From an uncultured Acidobacteriia bacterium (GTDB taxonomy: Bacteria; Acidobacteriota; Terriglobia; Bryobacterales; Bryobacteraceae), in the NCBI GenBank assembly GCA_903929755.1, contig CAIYVZ010000007.1, positions 1-64,000 on the forward strand: a stretch of DNA of 64,000 nt, written 5' to 3'. The translations under genes were made by a program, and so were the position numbers. The notes beneath the pieces were generated by a model. It did no database searches and had not been told where the DNA came from. It was given only the letters and a program-made list of their open reading frames with translations. The stretch's first letter is position 1; each line of letters starts with the position of its first letter. Positions 11,980 through 20,288 of this stretch are shown here, one piece after another.

Positions 11980-12369
11980 ATGATCATTCATGTTCGCCAG
12001 ACTTCACCCTCCGCCTCCGAAGCCGTCACTGGCAACCATCGCGTGATGATCGACCGTCCCACGGAAAAAGGAGGTTCCGATGCCGGTCCCATGGGTGGCG
12101 AACTCTTCCTCGCCGCCATTGGAGGTTGTTTCATGAGCACCCTCCTGGCCGCCGTGCGTGCCCGCGAAGCCGATGTTACCGGTGTCCAAACCGTAGTGGA
12201 CGCCACACCGACCGGGACGCCCCCGGTTTTCGGTAAGATTACCCTGACGGTCTCTGCACAAACGGCGGATCCCGCGCTCCTCGGCAAAATCGTCGATATC
12301 GCCGCTCACGGCTGCATCATGATCAATACCCTCCGCGATAAACTCGACATTACCATCCAAACCGCATGA
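11980..12369 (+). CDS. OsmC family peroxiredoxin-like protein
   Basis: This 129-residue protein has an OsmC/Ohr fold. The two family cysteines are present in GGCFMSTLLA (about residue 50) and AAHGCIMIN (about residue 109). Family members reduce organic hydroperoxides or act in related thiol chemistry in the cytosol. The PMGGELFLAAIGGC segment is characteristic of the YhfA-like or general OsmC branch rather than true Ohr, so a specific substrate should not be assumed. The stop overlaps the start of the following sulfatase gene by four bases (ATGA), which suggests cotranscription, although the two functions are unrelated at first sight. Confidence 0.85.
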   Translation: MIIHVRQTSPSASEAVTGNHRVMIDRPTEKGGSDAGPMGGELFLAAIGGCFMSTLLAAVRAREADVTGVQTVVDATPTGTPPVFGKITLTVSAQTADPALLGKIVDIAAHGCIMINTLRDKLDITIQTA

Positions 12370-13763
12370 ACCGTCGCCATTTCCTCGCCACCACCGCCGC
12401 AGCCGCCACCGCCGCGCCCGCCCCCAAACCCAACTTCCTCTTCCTCATTGCCGACGACCTCACGTACAACGGCATTCAGGCCATGGGGGGCCACGAAGTC
12501 GCGACTCCGAACCTTGATCGCCTCATCGCCCGGGGTTGCGCGTTCACGCACTGCTTCCACCAGGGTTCGTGGACGGGAGCCGTCTGCGTCGCCAGCCGGT
12601 CCATGCTCAACAGCGGCCTCACCACCTTCCGCGCCCAAAAGCAATTCGAAACCACCCCTCTCTGGGGCCAGACCCTCGGCGACGCCGGTTACAACACTGC
12701 CATCGTGGGTAAATGGCACCTGAGCAAACCTGCCTTGGAACGCAGCTTCAAAAACCACGAAGCGGTCTTCATGGGTGGGATGTACGAGTCCGGCCCCGAC
12801 GCCTACAACCGCCCCGCTCCAGGCAATAGCTGGACCCCCTGGGACACGACCCGCGGAGGCCAGTGGCTCCACAGCCAGCCGTTCCGAAAGAACGAACCTG
12901 ACTCTATTCAGCACTCCGCCCAAATCTGGGCCGATGCTGCTGCCGAACGCCTCCGCGACATGGCAGCTAAACCCGACCCATTCTTCTTGTACGTCGGCTT
13001 CACTTCCCCCCACGACCCGCGCCAGGCGCCCAAAGAATTCGTTGACCGCTACCCCGCCGGTAAGATCGCCGTCCCCGCCAATTACCTTCCGGAACACCCC
13101 TTCGATCAGGGCGATGCCAAAGTCCGCGATGAACTCCTCGCGCCCTTTCCCCGGACTCGCGAAGCCGTCCAGTTGCACCGCTCCGAATACTACGCCCACG
13201 TCACTTATCTCGACCATCAGGTCGGCCGGATTCTGGACGCGCTCGAAGCCTCCGGCAAAGCAGCCAACACCTACATCATCTTCACCGCCGACCACGGTCT
13301 CGCCGTGGGCCAGCACGGGCTCATGGGCAAGCAGAACATGTACGACCATTCCACACGCATTCCGCTCATCGTCGCCGGCCCCGGCATCCGCAAGAACCGC
13401 CGCGTCAACGCCATGGTCTACCAGCACTCCGTCTTCGCCACCACCTGCGACCTGGCCGGAATCCCCGTCCCCCAAACCGTGGAATTTCCCAGTCTGAAGC
13501 GCCACCTCCACTCGGCCACCGCTACCCCAAAGAACGAAAGCGTCTTCTGCTGGTATCGCGATTTCCAGCGCTCCGTCCGCACCCGCGACCACAAGCTCAT
13601 CGTCTATCCGCTGGCCCGGAGAACCCAGCTCTTTGACTTAAGAAAGGACCCGGCGGAGACCAAAGATCTTTCCGTCGAGCCCCGTTACGCCGCGCTGAAA
13701 ACTTCCCTTACGTCCCTCCTGAAACAACACCAGAAGGACCTCGCCGACCCCCTGACTATTTAG
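12366..13763 (+). CDS. Sulfatase (type I arylsulfatase family), exported
   Basis: This 465-residue sulfatase begins MNRRHFLATTAAAATAA, a Tat-like leader with an RR-x-F-L pattern, so export in folded form is likely. The metal site LIADDL at the N-terminus, the Lys/His pair in GKWHLSKP, and FTADHGLAVGQHGLMGKQN are all present. The residue matured to formylglycine is Cys in CVASR. This is C-x-A-x-R instead of the usual C-x-P-x-R, a variant known to be accepted by radical-SAM anaerobic sulfatase-maturating enzymes. It probably cleaves sulfate esters from sulfated glycans or choline-type esters; the substrate is not predictable. It overlaps the OsmC gene by four bases. No maturase gene is present in the window. 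Confidence 0.9.
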   Translation: MNRRHFLATTAAAATAAPAPKPNFLFLIADDLTYNGIQAMGGHEVATPNLDRLIARGCAFTHCFHQGSWTGAVCVASRSMLNSGLTTFRAQKQFETTPLWGQTLGDAGYNTAIVGKWHLSKPALERSFKNHEAVFMGGMYESGPDAYNRPAPGNSWTPWDTTRGGQWLHSQPFRKNEPDSIQHSAQIWADAAAERLRDMAAKPDPFFLYVGFTSPHDPRQAPKEFVDRYPAGKIAVPANYLPEHPFDQGDAKVRDELLAPFPRTREAVQLHRSEYYAHVTYLDHQVGRILDALEASGKAANTYIIFTADHGLAVGQHGLMGKQNMYDHSTRIPLIVAGPGIRKNRRVNAMVYQHSVFATTCDLAGIPVPQTVEFPSLKRHLHSATATPKNESVFCWYRDFQRSVRTRDHKLIVYPLARRTQLFDLRKDPAETKDLSVEPRYAALKTSLTSLLKQHQKDLADPLTI

Positions 13764-13796
13764 AGTAGTTCTTCCGTCGTCGCCGCCACATGCTGC

Positions 13797-13928
13797 GACT
13801 TTCTCAGCTGGGGACAGGTCGCTATGCACCTGGCGCTCACTGGCCTCGACTTTAAAGTCGCTGACCAGCCCGAACTCGGGGAGCAGGTCCGTCTGCTCGA
13901 CACCCGGTTTCAATGCGCAACACCCTGA
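13797..13928 (+). pseudogene. Possible C-terminal remnant of a WYL-type regulator
   Basis: A 43-codon open stretch without a convincing start encodes DFLSWGQVAMHLALTGLDFK, followed by VADQPELGEQVRLLDTRF and a stop at 13926-13928. The P-E-L-x-E-Q-V-x-x-L ending resembles the C-terminal end of WYL-domain transcription regulators. This is a weak resemblance read by eye and could be chance. The surrounding 235 bases between the sulfatase and the lipoprotein gene contain nothing else recognisable. Confidence 0.2.
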
Positions 13929-13998
13929 TGGTTTGCGCGAAATCGCCCAGCCTCCCGCCGCTTATCCCCGTTTCAGGCCTCCAGGTGTGGCGATTCAA

Positions 13999-14811
13999 AT
14001 GCACCACGTCCTTTCTATGACCTCACTTCGGCTCGCCATCACCCTTCTTCCGGCAGGCTTGTTGATCCTCTCCGGCTGCGGAGGCGACAAAGCCGCCACC
14101 GCCGCGAAAGAAGCTACGCCGAAAGAGGCAGCCCCCGTTGCTTATTTCCGCGTCGATCCAGGTACCGCCGGCACCCTCCGCGGCCGCATCACTTACAAAG
14201 GCCCCAAGCCCGCTGTCAAAGTCATCAGCATGGAAGAGGAGTCTGCCTGCCAGCAGGCCAGCGGCGGTAAGCCCATCTCCGAAAGCGACGTCGTTCTCGG
14301 CAAAGATGGTGCCGTCGCCAACGTCTTTGTCTACATCAAGACAGGCCTCGAAGGCAAGAAATTCGAAGCGCCGAAGGATCCCGTCGTTCTCGACCAGAAG
14401 GGCTGTCTCTTCGTCCCGCGCGTCCTCGCCGTGCAGTCGGGCCAGCCTCTCGCGGTTCGCAACAGCGATGCGGTCCAGCACAACGTCCACCCCGCTCCCA
14501 GGAACAACCGCGAATGGAACGAAGGCATGTCCCCCGGCGCCCCCGACATCATCCACAAATTCGCCCGTCAGGAAACGATGATTCGCGTCAAGTGCAACGT
14601 CCACCCCTGGATGCGCTCCTGGCTTGCCGTCATGGACCACCCCTATTTCGCCATCACCGGCGCGGACGGTTCTTTCGAATTGAAGAACGTCCCGCCCGGC
14701 GACTACACTGTCGCTGTCTGGCAGGAAAAGCTCGGTGAACTCACGCAACCCGCCAGCCTTGCCGCCTCGGCCAGCCAGCAACTCGACTTCGCCTTCACTG
14801 CCGGTAAATAG
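13999..14811 (+). CDS. Cupredoxin-like lipoprotein
   Basis: This 270-residue exported protein has a lipoprotein signal ending ILSGC, with the lipobox Cys about 27 residues from the chosen start. The mature part contains a cupredoxin-like fold: QHNVHP supplies a first His, and CNVHPWM gives a Cys-x2-His-x2-Met cluster typical of type I copper sites. The last 60 residues (GADGSFELKNVPPGDYTVAVW) form a carboxypeptidase-regulatory-like beta-sandwich. It is probably a periplasmic electron carrier anchored to a membrane. The ATG at 13999 has an AGGTG about 11 bases upstream; an ATG at 14017 gives an equally good lipoprotein signal. The YVTN lipoprotein gene starts seven bases after its stop, and a ferredoxin gene follows, forming a three-gene redox operon. 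Confidence 0.75.
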   Translation: MHHVLSMTSLRLAITLLPAGLLILSGCGGDKAATAAKEATPKEAAPVAYFRVDPGTAGTLRGRITYKGPKPAVKVISMEEESACQQASGGKPISESDVVLGKDGAVANVFVYIKTGLEGKKFEAPKDPVVLDQKGCLFVPRVLAVQSGQPLAVRNSDAVQHNVHPAPRNNREWNEGMSPGAPDIIHKFARQETMIRVKCNVHPWMRSWLAVMDHPYFAITGADGSFELKNVPPGDYTVAVWQEKLGELTQPASLAASASQQLDFAFTAGK

Positions 14812-14818
14812 GAGACCC

Positions 14819-15856
14819 ATGCAACTTCGTTCAGCCATTTGCCTTTCCGCCGCCGCGCTCTTCCTCGCCGGCTGTGCCACCAAAGAGACCGAGCCGCCCT
14901 ACCGCGTCTTTGTCACCAACGAGGGCTCCGGAGACGTCACCGTCATCAATCCGGTCAGCCTGAAAGTGATGGCCACTATTCCCCTCGGCAAACGGCCGCG
15001 CGGCATCCATCTCGGCCCCGGCGGCAGACTGTTCGTCGCGCTCAGTGGTCACCCCAACTCGCCCCCGGGAGTCGATGAATCCACCCTGCTCCCACCGGAC
15101 AAAAGCGCGGATGGAGTGGGCATCTTCGACGTGTTTCAGAACAAGCTCATCCGCACCATTCCGGGAGGTGCGAACCCCGAGCAAGTCGCTCTCAGCAAAG
15201 ACGGCAGTATCGTCTACGTCGCCAATCAGGATGCGGACGGACTCACCCTGCTTGACCTGGTGTCGGGCAAAGATCTCGGCACCGTCCCCACCGGCGAAGA
15301 GCCCGAAGGCATCGCCGCCTCTCCCGATGGCCGCTTCGTCTATGTCACGTCTGAAACCGAAGGTATCGTTACGCAGATCGACACCGCCACCCGCAAAGTC
15401 GGTAAGCAGACGAAAGCCTGCAACCACCCCCGCACCGTGATCGCCATCCCCGACGGCACCCGCATCGCTATCGCTTGCGAGAGCGACGGCAACATCGCCA
15501 TTCTTGACGCGGTCACGCTCGAACCCGTCCAAACCATCCGTGTCGGCAAGCAATACAAGGTGATGGGCATGGCCGTTACGAAAGACGGTTCCACGGTCTA
15601 CGTCACCAGTGGCCGAGCCAAAACTCTGTTTGCGCTCGACCTCAAGACGTACGCCATCCGCGACACCTGGCCCCTCACAGGCACCCGCTCCTGGGGCGTC
15701 GCCCTCTCCCCCGATGAGAAGCTTCTCTTCACCGCCAACGGACCTTCCAACAACGTGACTGTGGTTTCCACCGATACGGGCAAAGTTCTCGCCGACATCA
15801 AGGCAGGAACACTCCCCTGGGGTGTCGCCGTCGTCCCCAATCCCGCAGCGCGTTGA
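14819..15856 (+). CDS. YVTN-family beta-propeller lipoprotein
   Basis: This 345-residue lipoprotein has the signal MQLRSAICLSAAALFLAGC, cleaved before Cys19. The mature protein is built of about seven repeated blades with V-Y-V-x-N/S motifs (VFVTNEGSGDVTVINP, VYVANQDADGLTLLDL, VYVTSETEGIVTQIDT, LFTANGPSNNVTVVST), the YVTN/NHL-like propeller seen in periplasmic proteins next to c-type cytochromes, nitrite reductases and copper proteins. Its own activity is unknown and it may act as a scaffold. GGAG at 14811-14814 precedes the chosen ATG. The downstream ferredoxin ATG lies two bases after the TGA. Confidence 0.85.
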   Translation: MQLRSAICLSAAALFLAGCATKETEPPYRVFVTNEGSGDVTVINPVSLKVMATIPLGKRPRGIHLGPGGRLFVALSGHPNSPPGVDESTLLPPDKSADGVGIFDVFQNKLIRTIPGGANPEQVALSKDGSIVYVANQDADGLTLLDLVSGKDLGTVPTGEEPEGIAASPDGRFVYVTSETEGIVTQIDTATRKVGKQTKACNHPRTVIAIPDGTRIAIACESDGNIAILDAVTLEPVQTIRVGKQYKVMGMAVTKDGSTVYVTSGRAKTLFALDLKTYAIRDTWPLTGTRSWGVALSPDEKLLFTANGPSNNVTVVSTDTGKVLADIKAGTLPWGVAVVPNPAAR

Positions 15857-15858
15857 CG

Positions 15859-16182
15859 ATGTCCGCGCCAGTCCTGAAGCGCCAGCCCATGTCGCACGGT
15901 CGCACGGACCTGCGCCGCAAGCCCCCACGCTTCCTCGCCGTCGTCAACGAGACTTGTACCGGTTGCGCCGGTAGCCCCGTGTGCATCGACTGTTGCCCCG
16001 TGGAAGCCTGTATCTATTGGGTTCCTGATGTCGACTCTTCCCCGTTTGGGCGCGTCGCTATTGACCTCACCACCTGCATCGGCTGCGCGAAGTGCGCCAG
16101 CAAAGGGCCGCACGGAATTCTCCTCGATGGTTGTCCCTGGCGTGCCATCGACATGCTCGAAGCTGCCGCGCTTACGGCTTAG
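15859..16182 (+). CDS. Ferredoxin-like iron-sulfur protein, two-cluster
   Basis: This 107-residue protein carries two cysteine groups. The first, CTGCAGSPVCIDCCPVEAC, is an expanded version of the usual C-x2-C-x2-C-x3-C-P motif. The second is CIGCAKC followed by GCPW. Two [4Fe-4S] clusters are likely, although the second site has an unusual spacing to its fourth Cys. No signal peptide is visible, so it should act in the cytosol. It closes the cupredoxin/propeller operon. Its last 11 bases overlap the 3' end of the convergent octaheme cytochrome gene. An in-frame TTG at 15853 is possible but less likely than this ATG. Its partner enzymes are unknown; the adjacent Rnf/PFOR operon is the obvious candidate context. 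Confidence 0.8.
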   Translation: MSAPVLKRQPMSHGRTDLRRKPPRFLAVVNETCTGCAGSPVCIDCCPVEACIYWVPDVDSSPFGRVAIDLTTCIGCAKCASKGPHGILLDGCPWRAIDMLEAAALTA

Positions 16183-18505
16183 CCGGCATCATCCCCATCA
16201 ACCGCCGCTGTTCCGGCGCATCCATCTGCATCATGTACCGAACCAGTAGTTCCGCATGGTCTTTCGTATAGCCGTCGAATTGAGCCGGAGTCTCGCCGGC
16301 GAACACCCAACGCCCGCCTTCTTTCCGGAATAGCCCCGACGGCATCGCCGTCCCCGGACTCATGTTCTGCGGCTCAGTCATCCAGCGCAAGGTCCACCCG
16401 GGCTGCAGACGTTCAGCAGCCGTCAGGAAATTCGGAGCTGTCGCTGTCTTGTCGTGCCTTGCATCTCCCGTCAAATGGCACTTCAAACAGGGCGCTGCCC
16501 GCGATGAAAACAGAGCCCGGGCCATCTCGCGTTCCCGCTCGTCCAGGGACACAAGTTCCGGAGCCACCCACGTCGCAGGCTGTTTCGAAAGAGCCCCAAA
16601 GAAACGCACCAGAATCCGAACCTCATTCGCCGATAATCCGAACTTCGGCATATGCGCGTCCAGGTAGGGCCGAACCCCGGTATTCGGATCCGCCAGGAAC
16701 TTTGCCAGCCACTCTGGCCGGACCCTCGCTCCCTCTTCCAGCAGCGCCGGAGGCAATTGTTCCTTGCCGTCCGCATCCTGATACCGTGCCTGCGAACTCA
16801 AAGCCGATTTCTGGCCAGGCCGCATTTCATGGCAGCCCATGCAGTTGTACTTCTTTACCACCCACCAGCCATCCTGGATATCCTTCGCGGTACCTTCCGG
16901 CTGAAAGCGATAAGCCTTCGGAATCATCCGGAACGCCCCGTCCGTGGGCACGTCCACACTGCCCAGCAGGAACGTAGTCAACGCGTTCACTTCAGTTGCC
17001 GTCAGAGAAATGTCCGGCATTCTCAGTTTGTCTTCCGCTGCTTTTGCACGACCCTTATCGAACCCGGCAGGCTCGCGCAGCTTGTGCTCCAGAAAGCCCC
17101 TGGTGTTGTACCAGCCTGCGTCCCTGGCAGGCTTCAGCAACAAGCCGAAATCCATCTGTTCCAAAAGTTTGCTGCCCTCGTGCGTCAACTCTGTGCCGAC
17201 ACGCACTGCCTGCTCAAAACCCGCGATTTCATGGCACCCGGCACACCCATAACGAGCCACCAGTTTCTTGCCCGTCGCTGCCAATCGGGCGTCATTGGAG
17301 GCCCCGCTGTCTCGCCCCGCGGGCTGCTCCGGTCCAATCAAATAAGCAGCAATATCCCAGGCCTCCTGCTGAGTCAGTCGGAGACTCGGCATGGAGGCCT
17401 GGCGACGCACCGCACTGGGGTTCAGCACCCACCTCGCCACCCAGGCCGCTGTTGTCTTCTCTCCTAATCGCGACAGATTCGGAGCAAAATCGGCCCCCAT
17501 CCTTGCCGCGCCTTCCCCTATCGAATGGCAAGCCAAACAGCCCCGCGTCCCGAACAGTTCCTTGCCGTTTGCAGAGTCCCCAGAGCCAGCCGAAGGCGAG
17601 GAAAGTGCAGCCTCATCAGCAGCCTGCCAAATGAACGCTGTAATCGAGCGCACCTCATCCTCACTCAACCGAAACTTCGGCATCCGGGTCCCCGCGCGAT
17701 ACCCCTGCGGATCCCGCAGCCATCCGGGGATCCACTCTCTTTTGAGCTGCCCCCGAACCTGTTTCAAACTCGGACCTGTCTCCCGCGCATCGAGTTCCAG
17801 TTCCGTGGCCCGACGCGTCAAATCCTCCATCCATCCGTTGCGCGCACTCATCCCCACCCGCAACGTCTCCGCCCGCGCATAGTGCCGCCGGGCCTCCTCA
17901 TCGCTCCCGGCGCCATCGCCCCCCTGGATCTCGCGCTCCATCGCCACCCTGTCCCGTTCCTGTTGCGCCCCCAGCCGCTTTGCCTCCAGCCGGACCGCCT
18001 TCAGACCATCCGCCTCCCGGTCATATTGCTCATGCCGGTGGCACCCCGCGCAGCCCTTCTGCTGATACAGATCGCGCCCCAGATTCAGAGTCTCGGCGGA
18101 CTCCAAAACCCGGTCTCGCTCATGGCACTGGACGCAGCCCGCTTCCACATTCTGCTTGCCATAAAGCGGCCACGCCCAGCCCCGATCCAGGCCGTGCGCC
18201 TTCGCGACAGTAGTTGTCGCTACCCCATTGCCGTTATGGCAAAGCGAGCAACCAAATCGCGCCGGAGCATGCAGCTGCATCAGCTTCGGGTTCGGGTGTT
18301 CCTTTAGATGACAGGACGAGCAGCGGTCCACGATCTGCGCCTCCGCCACATAGATCTGCCGGATTCCACGCGGCAGGTTCTTGTGCTTCGCGAAGTCATC
18401 CCCTATCGCCCAGCCAAGCGCCGCCACCATCAGCAGCGAGCACACCAGCAGGGGTCCGCTCAGGGACCTGCTGGTAACCGGGTCGCCATTTGGGGGGCCG
18501 TTCAT
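16172..18505 (-). CDS. Membrane-anchored octaheme c-type cytochrome
   Basis: This 777-residue protein has one N-terminal membrane segment (PLLVCSLLMVAALGWAIG) and eight CxxCH haem-binding motifs in the periplasmic part: CSSCH, CSLCH, CVQCH, CAGCH, CLACH, a second CAGCH, CMGCH and CLKCH. Several lie in cytochrome-c-like modules ending in M-P-x-F/L (GTRMPKFRLSEDEV, MPSLRLT, MPKFGLSANEV), which would supply axial Met ligands. It is the last gene of the 13-gene electron-transfer operon and overlaps the cytochrome b C-terminal gene by ATGA. In this position it probably replaces cytochrome c1 or f as electron acceptor of a Rieske/cytochrome b complex, as in 'alternative' bc complexes of several phyla. 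Redox partners beyond it are unknown. Confidence 0.88.
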   Translation of the reverse strand: MNGPPNGDPVTSRSLSGPLLVCSLLMVAALGWAIGDDFAKHKNLPRGIRQIYVAEAQIVDRCSSCHLKEHPNPKLMQLHAPARFGCSLCHNGNGVATTTVAKAHGLDRGWAWPLYGKQNVEAGCVQCHERDRVLESAETLNLGRDLYQQKGCAGCHRHEQYDREADGLKAVRLEAKRLGAQQERDRVAMEREIQGGDGAGSDEEARRHYARAETLRVGMSARNGWMEDLTRRATELELDARETGPSLKQVRGQLKREWIPGWLRDPQGYRAGTRMPKFRLSEDEVRSITAFIWQAADEAALSSPSAGSGDSANGKELFGTRGCLACHSIGEGAARMGADFAPNLSRLGEKTTAAWVARWVLNPSAVRRQASMPSLRLTQQEAWDIAAYLIGPEQPAGRDSGASNDARLAATGKKLVARYGCAGCHEIAGFEQAVRVGTELTHEGSKLLEQMDFGLLLKPARDAGWYNTRGFLEHKLREPAGFDKGRAKAAEDKLRMPDISLTATEVNALTTFLLGSVDVPTDGAFRMIPKAYRFQPEGTAKDIQDGWWVVKKYNCMGCHEMRPGQKSALSSQARYQDADGKEQLPPALLEEGARVRPEWLAKFLADPNTGVRPYLDAHMPKFGLSANEVRILVRFFGALSKQPATWVAPELVSLDEREREMARALFSSRAAPCLKCHLTGDARHDKTATAPNFLTAAERLQPGWTLRWMTEPQNMSPGTAMPSGLFRKEGGRWVFAGETPAQFDGYTKDHAELLVRYMMQMDAPEQRRLMGMMPAKP

Positions 18506-19437
18506 AGATTGAACCAGGGCGTAATCCAGACGTACTTGATCCGAAAGGCGAGTCGCAGCAAAATCTTGACCGGCACCCCCACCAGCAGCGTGATCGCAAA
18601 GAACTGAAACGTCAGATACTGCAGGGAAGTGGTCCGAGCATAGATACGCCGGTCGAGCTCCGTCCGCGTCACCAGCTTGTGAATCGCCCAGCCCGCACTC
18701 GCATAGAACAGAACCACCGTCACCAGGCCGACAAGAGCCTCACCGGCAGCCCCGTGTATGCCCAGCATCTCCGGCAAATTCCGCGTCTTTTCAAACACCA
18801 CGCGTGTGTGATCCCACGTCTCACCAGGCCAAAACCACATCCACCCCGGACCCCGAATAAACGTTCCCACAAAAATCGCTGCCAGCCAAATCGAAAACCC
18901 GGCCCCAAACGAAACCAGCACCACCTTCCGCTGCCGAATTGTGTAATACCCGGTGCCCAAAGGGCTGGCATCCAGATATGGAAACAACATCAGCCCCGCC
19001 AAAATCAGCAACGGCAACACCACCCCCGCAAACCACGGATCAAAGTAAACCAGTAATTCCTGCAGCCCCACAAAGTACCAGGGCGCCTTCGCCGGATTCA
19101 TCGTCTGGTTCGGGTTCGCCGGTTCCTCCAGCGGTGCGTTCAGAGCCAGCGACCAAACCAGCAGCAGCACCGTGACAATCATCGCCGCCAGAAACTCAAT
19201 CTTCAGCAGATGCGGCCACACTTGTACTTCACGCTCCCAGCCTTCTTCGTAAGGCTGAGTCTTGCGATGATGCGTCTTTGCCAACTCCGGTTCCGCCGCG
19301 AGCCGTACGGCCAGACGATCCATCTCCCGCCCCTGCCGCAGCCCATACCAAACGAAGAACCCGACACCCGCCAGCAGGCCCACAATGGGAACGTTATCCG
19401 CCGCCGAAAGAATCTCCCAAATCTGGCTGAAGTCCAT
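18502..19437 (-). CDS. Cytochrome b, C-terminal subunit (PetD-like)
   Basis: This 311-residue membrane protein contains the hallmark of the cytochrome b C-terminal domain/subunit IV: PWYFVGLQELLVYFDPWFAG, where the P-W/E-W-Y/F loop lines the quinol-oxidation site (here APWYF, as in PetD-type proteins with a divergent PEWY). It has an extra N-terminal membrane helix and a charged cytosolic segment before the core, and extra C-terminal helices, making it longer than the usual 160 residues of PetD. It pairs with the N-terminal subunit encoded three bases upstream and the octaheme cytochrome downstream (4-base overlap). Together they should form a quinol-oxidising complex in the inner membrane. 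Confidence 0.9.
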   Translation of the reverse strand: MDFSQIWEILSAADNVPIVGLLAGVGFFVWYGLRQGREMDRLAVRLAAEPELAKTHHRKTQPYEEGWEREVQVWPHLLKIEFLAAMIVTVLLLVWSLALNAPLEEPANPNQTMNPAKAPWYFVGLQELLVYFDPWFAGVVLPLLILAGLMLFPYLDASPLGTGYYTIRQRKVVLVSFGAGFSIWLAAIFVGTFIRGPGWMWFWPGETWDHTRVVFEKTRNLPEMLGIHGAAGEALVGLVTVVLFYASAGWAIHKLVTRTELDRRIYARTTSLQYLTFQFFAITLLVGVPVKILLRLAFRIKYVWITPWFNL

Positions 19438-19440
19438 GCT

Positions 19441-20286
19441 CTAACGGACCTCGTCTTTCATCTCGCCATCCAGCACCAGTGGCGCAGGACCAGAAATCCC
19501 GCCGTCCTTGCGAACCCTCCAGAAATGCACCCCCATCAGCAGTAAAACAACCAGAGGTATCCCGATGCAATGCCACACGTAAGCGCGCAGCAGTGCATTG
19601 CTGTCCACCACAGACCCGCCCAGCAAACCGAAGCGCAAATCGTTAAAGGGCGTCATGCCTAACTGCGGTCCGAACGGCCCTTCATGCCCCACCAGGGGCG
19701 TGGCACGCGCCATATTGGTCCCCACCGTAACGGCCCAGAATCCAAGCTGGTCGTCCGGCAGCAGATACCCGGTGAACGAGAGCAGCAGCGTGAGCACCAG
19801 CAGCGCCACACCCACGCACCAGTTGAATTCGCGAGGCTTCTTGTAAGCGCCCGTCAGCACCACGCGCAGCATGTGCAGCCACACCGTAATTACCATCAGG
19901 TGCGCCCCCCACCGGTGCATATTCCGCAGCAACCGCCCGAACGGGACATCCTGCTCCAGATACAAAATATCCCGGTAAGCCTGCACCTTGGTGGGGTGGT
20001 AGTAAAACATCAGCAGAGCTCCGGTGAACAGCAGGACCAGAAACAAATACGCGGAGATCCCGCCCATGCCCCACGTGTAGCTGTAGCGCACCGCATCGCG
20101 ATTCACACGCCCCGGATGCAGATGCAGAAACACATTCGAGACCACCGCCAGCGCCCGCGTTCTGGTGTCGTTCCGGGTATGCTTTACGCGGAAAATTGAC
20201 TTCCAAAGCTGTGTCCTTTGAGGCGCCCGCAGCCCCGCCTTTACCTCTTCAATCGCCTGCTTCGGACTTTTCGGTTCGGGTTCCAT
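19441..20286 (-). CDS. Cytochrome b, N-terminal di-haem subunit (b6-like)
   Basis: This 281-residue protein has four membrane helices. Haem-ligand His pairs are visible. In helix B, a His in MHRWGAH and one in WLHMLRV are separated by 13 residues. In helix D, VWHCIGIP and GVHFWRV give His residues separated by 14. The 13/14 spacing is the pattern of cytochrome b6 rather than mitochondrial-type b (13/13). The gene is followed by a separate PetD-like gene, the split b6f-type layout, but the partner cytochrome is an octaheme protein, not f. It lies two bases from the Rieske gene upstream. It should carry quinol electrons across the membrane to a second quinone site. Confidence 0.93.
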   Translation of the reverse strand: MEPEPKSPKQAIEEVKAGLRAPQRTQLWKSIFRVKHTRNDTRTRALAVVSNVFLHLHPGRVNRDAVRYSYTWGMGGISAYLFLVLLFTGALLMFYYHPTKVQAYRDILYLEQDVPFGRLLRNMHRWGAHLMVITVWLHMLRVVLTGAYKKPREFNWCVGVALLVLTLLLSFTGYLLPDDQLGFWAVTVGTNMARATPLVGHEGPFGPQLGMTPFNDLRFGLLGGSVVDSNALLRAYVWHCIGIPLVVLLLMGVHFWRVRKDGGISGPAPLVLDGEMKDEVR

Positions 20287-20288
20287 AG

